Assembly: GCA_964425195.1 (NCBI GenBank)
Contig: CAYRLG010000022.1
Coordinates: 1-64,000 of the forward strand
Source: Desulfamplus sp964425195
GTDB taxonomy: Bacteria; Desulfobacterota; Desulfobacteria; Desulfobacterales; Desulfobacteraceae
Direction of reading: 5' to 3'
DNA length: 64,000 bases
Below, in pieces: positions 1 to 8,278 of this stretch; the first letter of the stretch is position 1, and every line of letters begins with the position of its first letter. The notes beneath the pieces were generated by a model. It made no database searches. It was not told where the DNA came from and worked only from the letters and a program-made list of their open reading frames with translations. The position numbers were made by a program, and so were the translations under genes.

Positions 1-308
1 AGAATATAAATTATTCTCTCCAACTAATAATCACTAACCAGTTTTCAAAGATCAATTTCTTTTAGGTTTTTATCTTTGATAAAAAACCAGAGATAAAAAA
101 CCTGACCCTTATAATCTCAATTTTAACCAGTGTCAAGCATTTTATGCTTTAAATTTGAAAAAGAAAAAATGCAAACACATAATTATTAAACCTCGTTTGC
201 ATAAGCAAAACAGTTATATTAGCAAGCCGCTGCAAACGGGGTCAACTTATATCCAAACGCTATTGTATTGTCAATAGTTTTTTCTGGCTTAATATCATTT
301 TACATTTA
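1..308. other. Left-end intergenic region with small inverted repeats
   Basis: No gene is visible in this stretch downstream of tyrS. It holds an AT-only inverted repeat (arms 64-75 and 91-103), a stem with near-complementary arms CCTCGTTTGC (191-200) and GCAAACGGGG (232-241), and a small hairpin followed by six T residues at 260-283. The structures could belong to the 3' end of a transcript entering from the left. What they serve cannot be told from the window. Confidence 0.5.
260..283 (+). terminator. Weak Rho-independent terminator-like hairpin
   Basis: CTATTG (260-265) and CAATAG (272-277) form a 6-bp stem with a 6-nt loop, followed directly by TTTTTT on the plus strand. The stem is short and AT-rich, so it would be a weak terminator for a plus-strand transcript coming from outside the window. 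Confidence 0.35.
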
Positions 309-1613
309 TCAATATGCTATAAGAAGTTTATGAAACTTTTTCTTTCCAGCTCTAAGTAGAATTGTACCTTCGTGTATATCTGATGAACTAATCTTCTGAT
401 CAAACGAACTAATACGTTTTCCATTAATATACCCACCACCTTGGGAGATAAGTCGTTTAGCCTCGCTTTTAGATTTTACAAGATTGGCAATAACAAATAA
501 GTCAGCAACTGAAACACTATTTTCTTCATTGGCATTAATTAAATTAGACGGACATAAAGATGTTGGTAGTCCATCTTCCTTACCATAAAAATTAGTGATT
601 TGTCTGGGAACAAGGCTGGAAGGTATAAGATTGTCAGCAATATTGGTGGCTCCAAACATGGCAACAGTAGATTCAAAGGCATTTAAAGCCTCTTCCTTTC
701 CATGTGCAATTGACGTTGCTTCAAAAGCAAGTATGTTTTTAGCAGCATTAAGCTCTGCACCTTCAAGTTCTCTAACAGCACAAATCTCCTCCATAGGCAA
801 GAAAGTAAAAAGAGATAGAAAGCGTATAACATCAGAGTCATCGGTATTTACCCAAAACTGATAATATTCATAAGGTGTTGTTTTTTCAGGATCAAGCCAT
901 ACAGCCCCTTTATGAGTTTTTCCCATTTTGATTCCACTGCTTGTAGTTATAAGGGGGAATGTGATGCCAAAGGCACTTTTTTGCTGGGTTCTTCTAACCA
1001 AATCAATTCCAGAAACAATATTTCCCCATTGATCACTTCCTCCCATCTGAAGCATACAGTTATAACGTTTGGAAAGTTCCATAAAATCATACGCCTGAAG
1101 TAACATATAATTAAATTCAATAAAACTTAATCCATCATCAGAATCGAGCCTCATTTTATAGCTTTCCGCCTTAATCATACGATTTACACTGAAATGTCGC
1201 CCGATATCTCTCAAAAATGGAATATAATGGAGAGAGGTAAGCCAATCACCATTATCAAGCAGCAATGCTTTACCATCTGAGAAATCAATAAATCTTGAAA
1301 GCTGCTTTTTTATACCATCTTTATTTTTATTGATCTCTTCTTGCGTTATGACTTTTCGCATCTCTGTCTTCCCACTGGGGTCACCTATTAATCCTGTGCC
1401 ACCTCCTACTAAAGCTATAGGTCTATGTCCCATTCGTTGCATATGAGCAAGTGCCATAATACAGACAAGACTTCCTACGTGAAGGCTTGATGCAGTAGGA
1501 TCAAAACCAATATAACAAGTTACTTTATTACCGTTAATATAATCTCTTAACTCATCTTCATGGGTAACAGCCTCAACAAAACCACGCTCCCTTAATACAT
1601 CAAGAATATTCAC
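309..1613 (-). CDS. tyrS: Tyrosyl-tRNA synthetase
   Basis: Class I aminoacyl-tRNA synthetase that charges tRNA-Tyr in the cytoplasm. The 434-aa length is normal for the bacterial TyrRS family. The HIGH-type motif is H45-V-G-S48 after the FDPTASSLH stretch, and the KMSKS-type loop is K229-M-G-K-T233. Tyrosine-pocket signatures (GGSDQWGN near 191-198) are present, and an S4 RNA-binding domain fills the last 65 residues. The start codon is GTG, chosen because an AAGGAG-type ribosome site lies 8 bases upstream and the protein begins at the family's usual position. It follows rny on the same strand after 64 bases, so the two may be co-transcribed. Confidence 0.97.
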   Translation of the reverse strand: MNILDVLRERGFVEAVTHEDELRDYINGNKVTCYIGFDPTASSLHVGSLVCIMALAHMQRMGHRPIALVGGGTGLIGDPSGKTEMRKVITQEEINKNKDGIKKQLSRFIDFSDGKALLLDNGDWLTSLHYIPFLRDIGRHFSVNRMIKAESYKMRLDSDDGLSFIEFNYMLLQAYDFMELSKRYNCMLQMGGSDQWGNIVSGIDLVRRTQQKSAFGITFPLITTSSGIKMGKTHKGAVWLDPEKTTPYEYYQFWVNTDDSDVIRFLSLFTFLPMEEICAVRELEGAELNAAKNILAFEATSIAHGKEEALNAFESTVAMFGATNIADNLIPSSLVPRQITNFYGKEDGLPTSLCPSNLINANEENSVSVADLFVIANLVKSKSEAKRLISQGGGYINGKRISSFDQKISSSDIHEGTILLRAGKKKFHKLLIAY

Positions 1614-1677
1614 ACTAACGACTCCTTCCTTATTTTATAGAAATTATCAAATTCGAAAATATCTCTATCTAAATAGA

Positions 1678-3240
1678 TTATTTGTTTGTATATTCTACCG
1701 CACGAGTCTCTCTTATAACAACAACCTTGATCTGACCAGGAAAGGTTAAAGTTGTCTCGATCTTTTGAGCAATATCTCTACTTAACAAAACCGCATCGCT
1801 ATCAGAAATTTTATCACTCTCAACAATAACTCTTATCTCTCTTCCTGCTTGAATTGCATAAGTGTTTGAAACGCCTTCAAAAGAGTTTGCAACACTTTCT
1901 AACTCTTCAAGACGTTTAATATAATTTTCTAAGGTCTCTTTACGCGCCCCTGGTCTTGCTCCTGACAATGCATCTGCTGCTTGAACAATGTAATCATATA
2001 CACTTTCCGGCATTTTATCCTCATGGTGGGCAGCAATAGCATTTACAACTGCATCCGATTCCCCATGTTTTTTAGCAAGCTTTGAACCAATAAGAGCGTG
2101 AGGACCATCCACTTCGTGGTCGATCGCCTTGCCAATATCATGTAGAAGTCCCATTCTTTTGGCAAGTTTAATATTAAGCCCAAGTTCAGCAGCCATCACA
2201 CCAGATAAAAAAGCGACCTCTACAGAATGTTGTAAAACATTCTGTGCATAACTTGTACGAAATTTAAGCTGACCCAAAACCTTAATTAGTTCAATACTAA
2301 TACCATGCACACCGAGATCAAAAGCTGCTTGTTCTCCAGCTTCCTTTATTATTAACTCAACCTCCTCAGTGACTCTTGCAACAACATCCTCAATTCTTGC
2401 CGGATGAATCCTACCATCAGATATAAGTCGAGTTAAAGATAGCCTTGCAATCTCTCTACGTACAGGATTAAAACCAGATAAAATAACGGCTTCTGGCGTA
2501 TCATCAATAATTAAATCAATACCAGTAGCGGCCTCGAGAGCGCGGATATTTCTACCTTCTCTACCAATAATTCTCCCTTTCATTTCATCGCCCGGTAACT
2601 GTACAACTGAAACAGTACGCTCTGCCACAAAATCTCCAGCATATCTTTGAATGGCAGTTGAAATAATCTTTTTAGCCTCTTTATCTGCACGTTCCTTAGC
2701 CTCACCGGTGATTCTTTTAACAAGCATTGCTCCTTCATGACGCGCTTCATTCTCCATAGCTTTAAGAAGAATCTCTTTTGCTTGTTCAGATGTTAAACCA
2801 GAAATTTTCTCCAGCTCTTTTTTAGTATCATCCAGTAGTTGGAGATACTCTTGCTCCTTGGCTATTATAATTTCACTTCGACTATTTAACTCCCTCTCCT
2901 TTGTTTGAAACTCTAATTCTCGCTTTTGAAATTGATCCTGACGCTTATCAATATTCTCAATTCTCTGCAGCAAACGCCTCTCTTCTTTTTTTAGCTCTGC
3001 TCTTGCCTCACCAGTCTCACTATCAAAAGCATTTTTCATCTCCAGAAGACGACTTTTAGCTTCAAGCTGAGCATCTTTTATAAGCGTTTCAGCTTTTTTT
3101 CTTGCATCTTCAATAATACGAAACTCTTCTTTGGCAACCTCTTCTAATCTGTACTTTAACTGCTTTATTGTAAGCCAGTATGCAGTACCAGCCCCAAGAG
3201 CTACTCCACAGATTGAACTTAATACAACAACATATTCCAT
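1678..3240 (-). CDS. rny: Ribonuclease Y
   Basis: Membrane-anchored endoribonuclease that initiates mRNA decay. The 520-aa protein has the full RNase Y architecture: an N-terminal membrane helix (about residues 4-22), a long charged coiled coil (about 30-200), a KH RNA-binding domain with GRIIGREGR at 222-230, and an HD metal-dependent domain with the catalytic pair H367-D368 in LLHDIGKAID. A GGAGAG ribosome site lies about 10 bases upstream of the ATG. It sits between the 6S RNA and tyrS, an arrangement seen in other Deltaproteobacteria. Confidence 0.97.
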   Translation of the reverse strand: MEYVVVLSSICGVALGAGTAYWLTIKQLKYRLEEVAKEEFRIIEDARKKAETLIKDAQLEAKSRLLEMKNAFDSETGEARAELKKEERRLLQRIENIDKRQDQFQKRELEFQTKERELNSRSEIIIAKEQEYLQLLDDTKKELEKISGLTSEQAKEILLKAMENEARHEGAMLVKRITGEAKERADKEAKKIISTAIQRYAGDFVAERTVSVVQLPGDEMKGRIIGREGRNIRALEAATGIDLIIDDTPEAVILSGFNPVRREIARLSLTRLISDGRIHPARIEDVVARVTEEVELIIKEAGEQAAFDLGVHGISIELIKVLGQLKFRTSYAQNVLQHSVEVAFLSGVMAAELGLNIKLAKRMGLLHDIGKAIDHEVDGPHALIGSKLAKKHGESDAVVNAIAAHHEDKMPESVYDYIVQAADALSGARPGARKETLENYIKRLEELESVANSFEGVSNTYAIQAGREIRVIVESDKISDSDAVLLSRDIAQKIETTLTFPGQIKVVVIRETRAVEYTNK

Positions 3241-3471
3241 TAATTTATGCTCTCCTCATATTTCAACTATTAATAAAAATAGTTACTAAAACACAGGTAT
3301 ATTTAATATTATGATAAGTGATGACAAAGGGGATAGATGGATATTATACGCAACATTTTTCACTTAAAAAGCTAATGAAAAACACAACTATAAGCAGTAT
3401 AAAGTAATAAGATTGAAGGAGTGAAGGGCTATAATACAATGAAGAATAAGAGATGCTTTTCGAGGATTTAT

Positions 3472-3602
3472 AAAAACCCCCACATAGTGCCGTGTTGCCG
3501 ATGTCTTTGAACCGAGGTTCAATATATGGGACTCCAGTAATACTTTAAGGCTTTTCCATCTTATAGTGGAACATGCACACCGGTATCAGTGTGAAGACCC
3601 TT
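3472..3602 (-). ncRNA. ssrS: 6S RNA
   Basis: The minus strand between zapA and rny carries hallmarks of 6S RNA, the regulator that binds the sigma-70 RNA polymerase holoenzyme. It has an AAAAGCCTTAAAG segment (compare GAAGCCUUAAAAC of the E. coli RNA), a TTGAACCTCGGTTCAA hairpin (compare UUGAACCAAGGGUUCAA), and a 3' arm with CGGCAACACGG. The ends pair through CACA, CCG and TGT on the 5' side against ACA, CGG and TGTG on the 3' side, with a large open centre. A T-run follows the 3' arm. At about 130 nt it is shorter than the roughly 180-nt enterobacterial RNA. Ends are approximate. Confidence 0.8.
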
Positions 3603-3607
3603 TCTTT

Positions 3608-3636
3608 TATAATGTTAGGCAAAGGACATAATGCAA
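3608..3636 (-). promoter_or_regulatory. Probable 6S RNA promoter
   Basis: On the minus strand TTGCAT (3636-3631) is followed by an AT-rich CATTATAA element (3615-3608). This places initiation close to 3600, just before the closing stem of the 6S RNA. The exact -10 register is ambiguous. Confidence 0.4.
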
Positions 3637-3738
3637 TCACAAACATAGCAGGGGTAATAAATTCTCAAATAAAATCAAATAACTTAGAAGTAAATTGCTA
3701 TTTGATAAAGTTTAAAATTGAATAACAGATACTAATAG

Positions 3739-4080
3739 TCAATCGCAGATTTGATTCTCAATCTTATCCAGTAAAGATATGGCCTTATCCATTACATGGG
3801 ACTCAAAACGAGAATACTGCAACTTAAGCTGAAGAAAATCATTAGATAGATTCATGGCGGCTAATAATATAATTGCCAATTTATTCCTATCAGATGCTGT
3901 ATATTTAATATGCTTCTCTGCACTAAAAATATACTGATTTAGCTTATCAATAATCTGCTCAGGGTTTTCAACATTATTATCAGGCTTAAATTTAAATTTG
4001 ATACCATAGAGATCAATAGTAATAATGCCATCCATGGATCTCTCCATACCTATAGAACCTGTAGTTTTTACTATAGACAT
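3739..4080 (-). CDS. zapA: Cell division protein ZapA
   Basis: Cytoplasmic FtsZ-associated protein that bundles FtsZ filaments at the division ring. The 113-aa protein has an N-terminal globular part with the family pattern IDLYGIKFKFKPD, a typical central segment ending KLAIILLAAMNLSNDFL, and a C-terminal coiled coil. It starts 5 bases after the ZapB-like gene and is followed by the 6S RNA, which is the usual zapA context. The first 16 residues before the conserved part are longer than in many relatives, so a later start is possible. Confidence 0.85.
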   Translation of the reverse strand: MSIVKTTGSIGMERSMDGIITIDLYGIKFKFKPDNNVENPEQIIDKLNQYIFSAEKHIKYTASDRNKLAIILLAAMNLSNDFLQLKLQYSRFESHVMDKAISLLDKIENQICD

Positions 4081-4085
4081 CTTGT

Positions 4086-4328
4086 TTAAAGTATCTCAGA
4101 AAAGTTATCAAGTTTGGAGAGGAGTTTATCTATTTTGGCCTGGATAGCGGTCTGCTGTTCAGACTGCAGAGTCTCTTTTTCCCTTTTTTCTCTTAGTTCA
4201 GATTCAAGAATTTCAACTTTGGATGTCAACTCGGCATTTTCAGCCTGTAAAGTTTGACATAGTTCTATTATAAAATCGACTTTTTCGTCAATGTCATCAA
4301 ATTTTTTATCTATTGCTTCATTTTCCAC
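4086..4328 (-). CDS. ZapB-like coiled-coil cell division protein
   Basis: An 80-aa acidic and basic heptad-rich protein that is almost entirely one coiled coil, with leucines and isoleucines at regular spacing. Position directly before zapA and size match the ZapB-type or TIGR02449-like partners found there in other proteobacteria, where the protein is thought to bridge ZapA to the rest of the division apparatus. The role is inferred from context because coiled coils have little diagnostic sequence. A good promoter lies just upstream. Confidence 0.65.
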   Translation of the reverse strand: MENEAIDKKFDDIDEKVDFIIELCQTLQAENAELTSKVEILESELREKREKETLQSEQQTAIQAKIDKLLSKLDNFSEIL

Positions 4329-4356
4329 TTCAACTACCTCACAAATATTGGGGTCA

Positions 4357-4386
4357 AATATAATTCATAGCATTTCACAAAGTCAA
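4357..4386 (-). promoter_or_regulatory. Sigma-70 promoter for zapB-zapA
   Basis: On the minus strand TTGACT (4386-4381) and TATATT (4362-4357) are separated by 18 bases. Transcription would start near 4350, leaving a leader of about 22 bases before the ZapB-like start. The -35 lies just beyond the stop codon of the upstream nucleotidyltransferase gene. Confidence 0.6.
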
Positions 4387-4395
4387 GTGAATTTA

Positions 4396-5151
4396 TTACT
4401 GATCAAAACTACAGACTCTGATCAGATGTTCAACTTTTTTCAACTCATCTAAAGTATTTACTCCGATGACTTCTTGATGATTCTTTCCAAGAAAACATCC
4501 TGTACTATAGTTGTTTTTAAAAGCTATAGAGATGAGATCGGTCAAATAGTACTCTTTTTGCACATTATCAATATCTATTAAATCAATAGCATAAGAAAGA
4601 AAATCTTTTTTTATGCAATATATCCCTGAATTTACTATTTTGATTTTCTTTTGATCAAAAGTTGCGTCAGACTCTTCACAAATAGAGATCAATTTATTGT
4701 TTTCATCAAATATAAGCCTTCCATACCCTGTAGGATCGTCTACTGTAACGCCTAAAATAGAGATATCATGATTATTCTTTAAATGATAGGTTATAAAATC
4801 TAAAATAGTATTTTTCTGAATCAAAGGGACATCACCACATAACACAATAACGTTTTCTATATCACCATCTAAAGAAGGCATAGCAGCCCTTACAGCATCA
4901 CCTGTGCCAAGAAGTTGCTTTTGCAATGCATAAGAGACTTTAAAATATTTATCTATTTCTTCTTTTACCAATTCAGCTTTATGGCCAACCACAACAACAA
5001 TTTTTTCACCAAACAGAGAAGCTGCACATCTTAGCACTAAACTTATCATTGTTTGACCATTAATTCGATGAAGTACCTTAGGAATATCAGATTTCATTCT
5101 GCTACCCTTGCCCGCTGCAAGTATAATAACACCAACTGCTGTTATATCCAT
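4396..5151 (-). CDS. GlmU-like sugar nucleotidyltransferase, single domain
   Basis: Nucleotidyltransferase-fold protein resembling the uridylyltransferase half of GlmU, which makes UDP-N-acetylglucosamine from GlcNAc-1-phosphate and UTP. The signature LAAGKGSRMKS followed by PKVLH covers residues 11-28, and the GDxP motif (CGDVPLI) is present near residue 106. The protein is only 251 aa. The left-handed beta-helix acetyltransferase domain that would bring GlmU to about 450 aa is absent, and the frame closes with a normal stop rather than a frameshift. It lies between the atp operon terminator and zapB. It cannot acetylate glucosamine-1-phosphate, so another enzyme must, or its substrate is different. 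Confidence 0.8.
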   Translation of the reverse strand: MDITAVGVIILAAGKGSRMKSDIPKVLHRINGQTMISLVLRCAASLFGEKIVVVVGHKAELVKEEIDKYFKVSYALQKQLLGTGDAVRAAMPSLDGDIENVIVLCGDVPLIQKNTILDFITYHLKNNHDISILGVTVDDPTGYGRLIFDENNKLISICEESDATFDQKKIKIVNSGIYCIKKDFLSYAIDLIDIDNVQKEYYLTDLISIAFKNNYSTGCFLGKNHQEVIGVNTLDELKKVEHLIRVCSFDQ

Positions 5152-5230
5152 TACAAATCCTCAAAATATATAGATAATATGGAAAATGTCTTCTATCTTC
5201 CAAAAAGTTTATAGCTTTTAAAATAGTGTT

Positions 5231-5272
5231 AAAAAAAGAGGGATACCCAAAATTAAGCGTATCCCTCTTTTA
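5231..5272 (-). terminator. Rho-independent terminator of the atp operon
   Basis: The arms AAGAGGGATAC and GTATCCCTCTT form an 11-bp or longer stem with a loop of about 12 bases. On the minus strand it is followed by seven T residues (5237-5231). It lies about 75 bases after the atpC stop. The other side also carries a short T-run, so it could act in both directions. Confidence 0.85.
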
Positions 5273-5346
5273 AATAAAATCTGAATTACAAAAATTAGCA
5301 AATTTAATAATACAAATTGTTAACAAAAATTATTATCTAATAAATA

Positions 5347-5754
5347 TCAGATAGCCCCTTTTATTGAGAGTCTATGGATAGCTCTTCTTAAGGCAGCTTC
5401 AGCTCTTACAAAATCAATATCAACTCCGGCTGATGCAAGGCGTTTTTCAGCTCTCTCTTTAGCTTTTCTTGCCCTCTCTACATCAATATCTTTTCTTCTT
5501 TCTGCAGACTCTGCCAGAACTGTCACTTTATTTGGAAGAACTTCGGCAAAACCACCACTGATAAAAACAGCTCTATCCGTTCCAGAGCTATCTTTATATC
5601 GAAGTGTTCCAAGTTTAAGTGAAGTTAAGAAGGTTGTATGTCCTTTAAGAACACCGAATTCTCCTTCAGAACCCGGAGCCACAACAATTTGAGCTTCTTC
5701 ACTGACAACAGCCTTTGAAGGGGTGACCACTTCTAAAAATATATTCTCAGCCAT
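5347..5754 (-). CDS. atpC: F1F0 ATP synthase epsilon subunit
   Basis: Central-stalk subunit of F1 that couples rotation and damps ATP hydrolysis. The 135-aa protein has the N-terminal beta-sandwich (FLEVVTPSKAV, then PGSEGEFGVLKGHTTFLT) and a C-terminal two-helix region rich in Arg and Ala (about 85-130). It is the last gene of the operon, 19 bases after atpD, and is followed by a strong terminator. Confidence 0.95.
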   Translation of the reverse strand: MAENIFLEVVTPSKAVVSEEAQIVVAPGSEGEFGVLKGHTTFLTSLKLGTLRYKDSSGTDRAVFISGGFAEVLPNKVTVLAESAERRKDIDVERARKAKERAEKRLASAGVDIDFVRAEAALRRAIHRLSIKGAI

Positions 5755-5773
5755 TTTTTCCCCCCTGTGTTAT

Positions 5774-7186
5774 TTAGCCTCTCATTTTAGCAGCTTTTTC
5801 AACCGCCTCTTCAATAGAGCCGACCATATAGAAAGCACCTTCGGGAAGCTCATCGTGTTTGCCTTCAATTATCTCTTTAAACGATCTTACCGTATCTTCA
5901 ACTTTTACAAACTTTCCGGGCATACCTGTAAAGGTCTCTGCAACATGGAAGGGCTGAGATAGAAATCTTTGCAGCTTTCTGGCACGCTGAACTGTAATTT
6001 TATCTTCATCAGAAAGTTCATCCATACCAAGAATTGCAATAATATCCTGAAGTTCTTTATATTTCTGAAGAGTCTGCTGAACTGTTCTTGCTACAAGATA
6101 GTGCTCTTCGCCAATGTATGCGGCATCTAAAATTCTTGAAGTTGAATCAAGAGGATCCACTGCCGGATAAATACCAAGCTCTGCAATTTGACGGGAAAGA
6201 ACAACGGTTCCGTCAAGATGAGCAAAGGTAGTTGCAGGGGCAGGGTCTGTTAAGTCGTCAGCAGGAACATAAACACACTGAACAGCAGTAATAGAGCCTT
6301 TATCTGTTGATGTGATTCTCTCTTGAAGCTCACCCATATCTACCGCAAGTGTAGGCTGATAACCAACAGCAGATGGCATACGACCAAGTGTAGCCGAAAC
6401 CTCTGCACCAGCCTGAGTAAAACGGAATATATTATCAACAAACAGGAGCACATCCTGTCCTTCTTCATCACGGAAATACTCAGCACATGTCAATGCTGAA
6501 AGAGCAACTCTTGCTCTTGCTCCAGGAGGCTCTGTCATCTGACCATAAACAAGTGAACATTTTGGGAGAACGCCAGAATCTTTCATCTCATGGTAAAGAT
6601 CATTTCCTTCACGGGTTCTTTCACCAACACCACCAAAAACAGAGATACCACCATGCTGCATAGCGATGTTATTAACCATCTCCATCATAATAACTGTCTT
6701 ACCTACACCAGCACCACCAAACATTCCCATCTTACCACCGCGTGGGAATGGGACAAGTAGATCAATAACCTTAACACCGGTCTCAAGAACTCTTACGCTG
6801 GTATCCTGGTTAATAAACGCTGGGGCTGGCTTGTGGATTGGTCTAAGTTTAGAGCGATCAATATCTCCGAGTCCATCAACAGGCTTTCCTACAACATTCA
6901 AAACTCTACCAAGAGATGCTTCACCAACAGGCATCATAATTGGATTACCTGTATCTTTGACAACCATACCACGCTGAAGACCATCCGTAACATTCATACC
7001 GATACATCTTACAACATTATCACCTAAATGTTGAGCAACTTCAATTACAAGGTTATCCTCTTCATCGCTGATAACAGGGTTTGTAACTGTAAGTGCAGTT
7101 AAAAGTGGTGGAAGTTTTCCTGGTTCAAATCTAACATCAACAACAGCACCCAATACTTGTGCTATTTTACCTATATTTTCAGCCAT
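5774..7186 (-). CDS. atpD: F1F0 ATP synthase beta subunit
   Basis: Catalytic subunit of F1. It has the P-loop GGAGVGKT at residues 157-164, the GERTREGNDLY segment with the catalytic glutamate region, and the Walker B stretch DVLLFVDNIFRFTQAG. The start at 7186 gives 470 aa beginning MAENIGKIAQ, preceded by a perfect ACAGGAGGATAC ribosome site. The frame stays open for 39 more codons upstream, but that extension has no family similarity and overlaps the end of atpG, so it was rejected. Confidence 0.98.
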   Translation of the reverse strand: MAENIGKIAQVLGAVVDVRFEPGKLPPLLTALTVTNPVISDEEDNLVIEVAQHLGDNVVRCIGMNVTDGLQRGMVVKDTGNPIMMPVGEASLGRVLNVVGKPVDGLGDIDRSKLRPIHKPAPAFINQDTSVRVLETGVKVIDLLVPFPRGGKMGMFGGAGVGKTVIMMEMVNNIAMQHGGISVFGGVGERTREGNDLYHEMKDSGVLPKCSLVYGQMTEPPGARARVALSALTCAEYFRDEEGQDVLLFVDNIFRFTQAGAEVSATLGRMPSAVGYQPTLAVDMGELQERITSTDKGSITAVQCVYVPADDLTDPAPATTFAHLDGTVVLSRQIAELGIYPAVDPLDSTSRILDAAYIGEEHYLVARTVQQTLQKYKELQDIIAILGMDELSDEDKITVQRARKLQRFLSQPFHVAETFTGMPGKFVKVEDTVRSFKEIIEGKHDELPEGAFYMVGSIEEAVEKAAKMRG

Positions 7187-7271
7187 GTATCCTCCTGTAA
7201 AAGCTGTTAAATTCTTCTGTATATTCAAATTATCTTTAATTTGAGATTGTATCATCATTATAAAGTCAATA

Positions 7272-8180
7272 TTACCCTTTAAGAGCCTCGGCACCACCCA
7301 CAATATCCATCAAATCTGATGTAATGCCTGCCTGACGTCTCTTGTTAAAGATGGTCTGCAACTCCCCAATCATATCCTGACATGCTTTAGTTGCATTTTC
7401 CATAGCCTTCATTCTTGCACCATGCTCACTGGTTGAGGTCTGAAGCAGTGCATCATATATCTGAATGAAAATATTCTTTGGAAGCATCTCTCCAAGTATG
7501 GCATCTGACGATGGCTCACAAATATGCTCTGCAAGATAGGCACTCTCTTTATCTTTATCTGCCGATGCATTAGCATCATTTTTTACCATATCGTCAAGCG
7601 ATGGAATGGGCAGAAGTTTTTTTATTACAGGCTCCTGTCTTGCCATGCTCTTGAAATGTGAATATACCAGATATACCTCATCAACAGCTCCTTCAAGAAA
7701 ACGATTAATCAGTTGTTGTCCTGAAGTTGATGCTACGCTGAAATCAAATTTACCACCTACAACGCCTATATACTGATCGTCAATTGTCATTGGGACTTTT
7801 TTAGCCCAATCTCTACCTTTTTTTCCAAAACAGGTTAATGACACCTCTTTACCAGTAAGTTCGTTCTTGATAAATTTATCAGCCTTTTCGATAAGGTTAA
7901 CATTAAAACCACCGCAAAGCCCTCTGTCAGATGTACAGAGGATAACACTCACCTTTTTTACCTCTTCCTTAGGAACTAAAAGAGGGCTTGCCTCTTCCCC
8001 AGCCTTTCCAGCAATACTACCCAGAACTTCAGAGAACTTTGACGCATAGGGCTTAAAAGCCTCCATGCTCTCTTGGGCACCGCGAAGTCTGGAAGTAGCA
8101 ACCATTTTCATGGCAGAGGTGATCTGCTTGGTCTTCTTTACGCTGCTTATTTTTGTTTTTACTTCCTTTAACGTTGCCAT
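7272..8180 (-). CDS. atpG: F1F0 ATP synthase gamma subunit
   Basis: Rotating central shaft of F1. The N-terminal helix (MATLKEVKTKISSVKKTKQITSAMKMV pattern, residues 1-27) and the C-terminal helix with ARMKAMENATKAC and NKRRQAGITSDLMDIVGGAEAL are diagnostic. The 302-aa length is normal for deltaproteobacterial gamma subunits. A polar segment of about 20 residues (around 195-215) enlarges the middle domain. It lies 98 bases after atpA and before atpD in the usual order. Confidence 0.96.
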   Translation of the reverse strand: MATLKEVKTKISSVKKTKQITSAMKMVATSRLRGAQESMEAFKPYASKFSEVLGSIAGKAGEEASPLLVPKEEVKKVSVILCTSDRGLCGGFNVNLIEKADKFIKNELTGKEVSLTCFGKKGRDWAKKVPMTIDDQYIGVVGGKFDFSVASTSGQQLINRFLEGAVDEVYLVYSHFKSMARQEPVIKKLLPIPSLDDMVKNDANASADKDKESAYLAEHICEPSSDAILGEMLPKNIFIQIYDALLQTSTSEHGARMKAMENATKACQDMIGELQTIFNKRRQAGITSDLMDIVGGAEALKG

Positions 8181-8278
8181 AAATCTACCTTTAAAGCCTT
8201 TGAGTTAATAACAATACTATTAAAATCCATTACCTAACCTTAATTGACTTTAATCTTAATATTTAACAATCAATCTTA

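Noticed and set aside
7187..7303. N-terminal extension of atpD by 39 codons
   Set aside because: No similarity to beta subunits, overlaps atpG, and a near-perfect ribosome site precedes the inner ATG at 7186.
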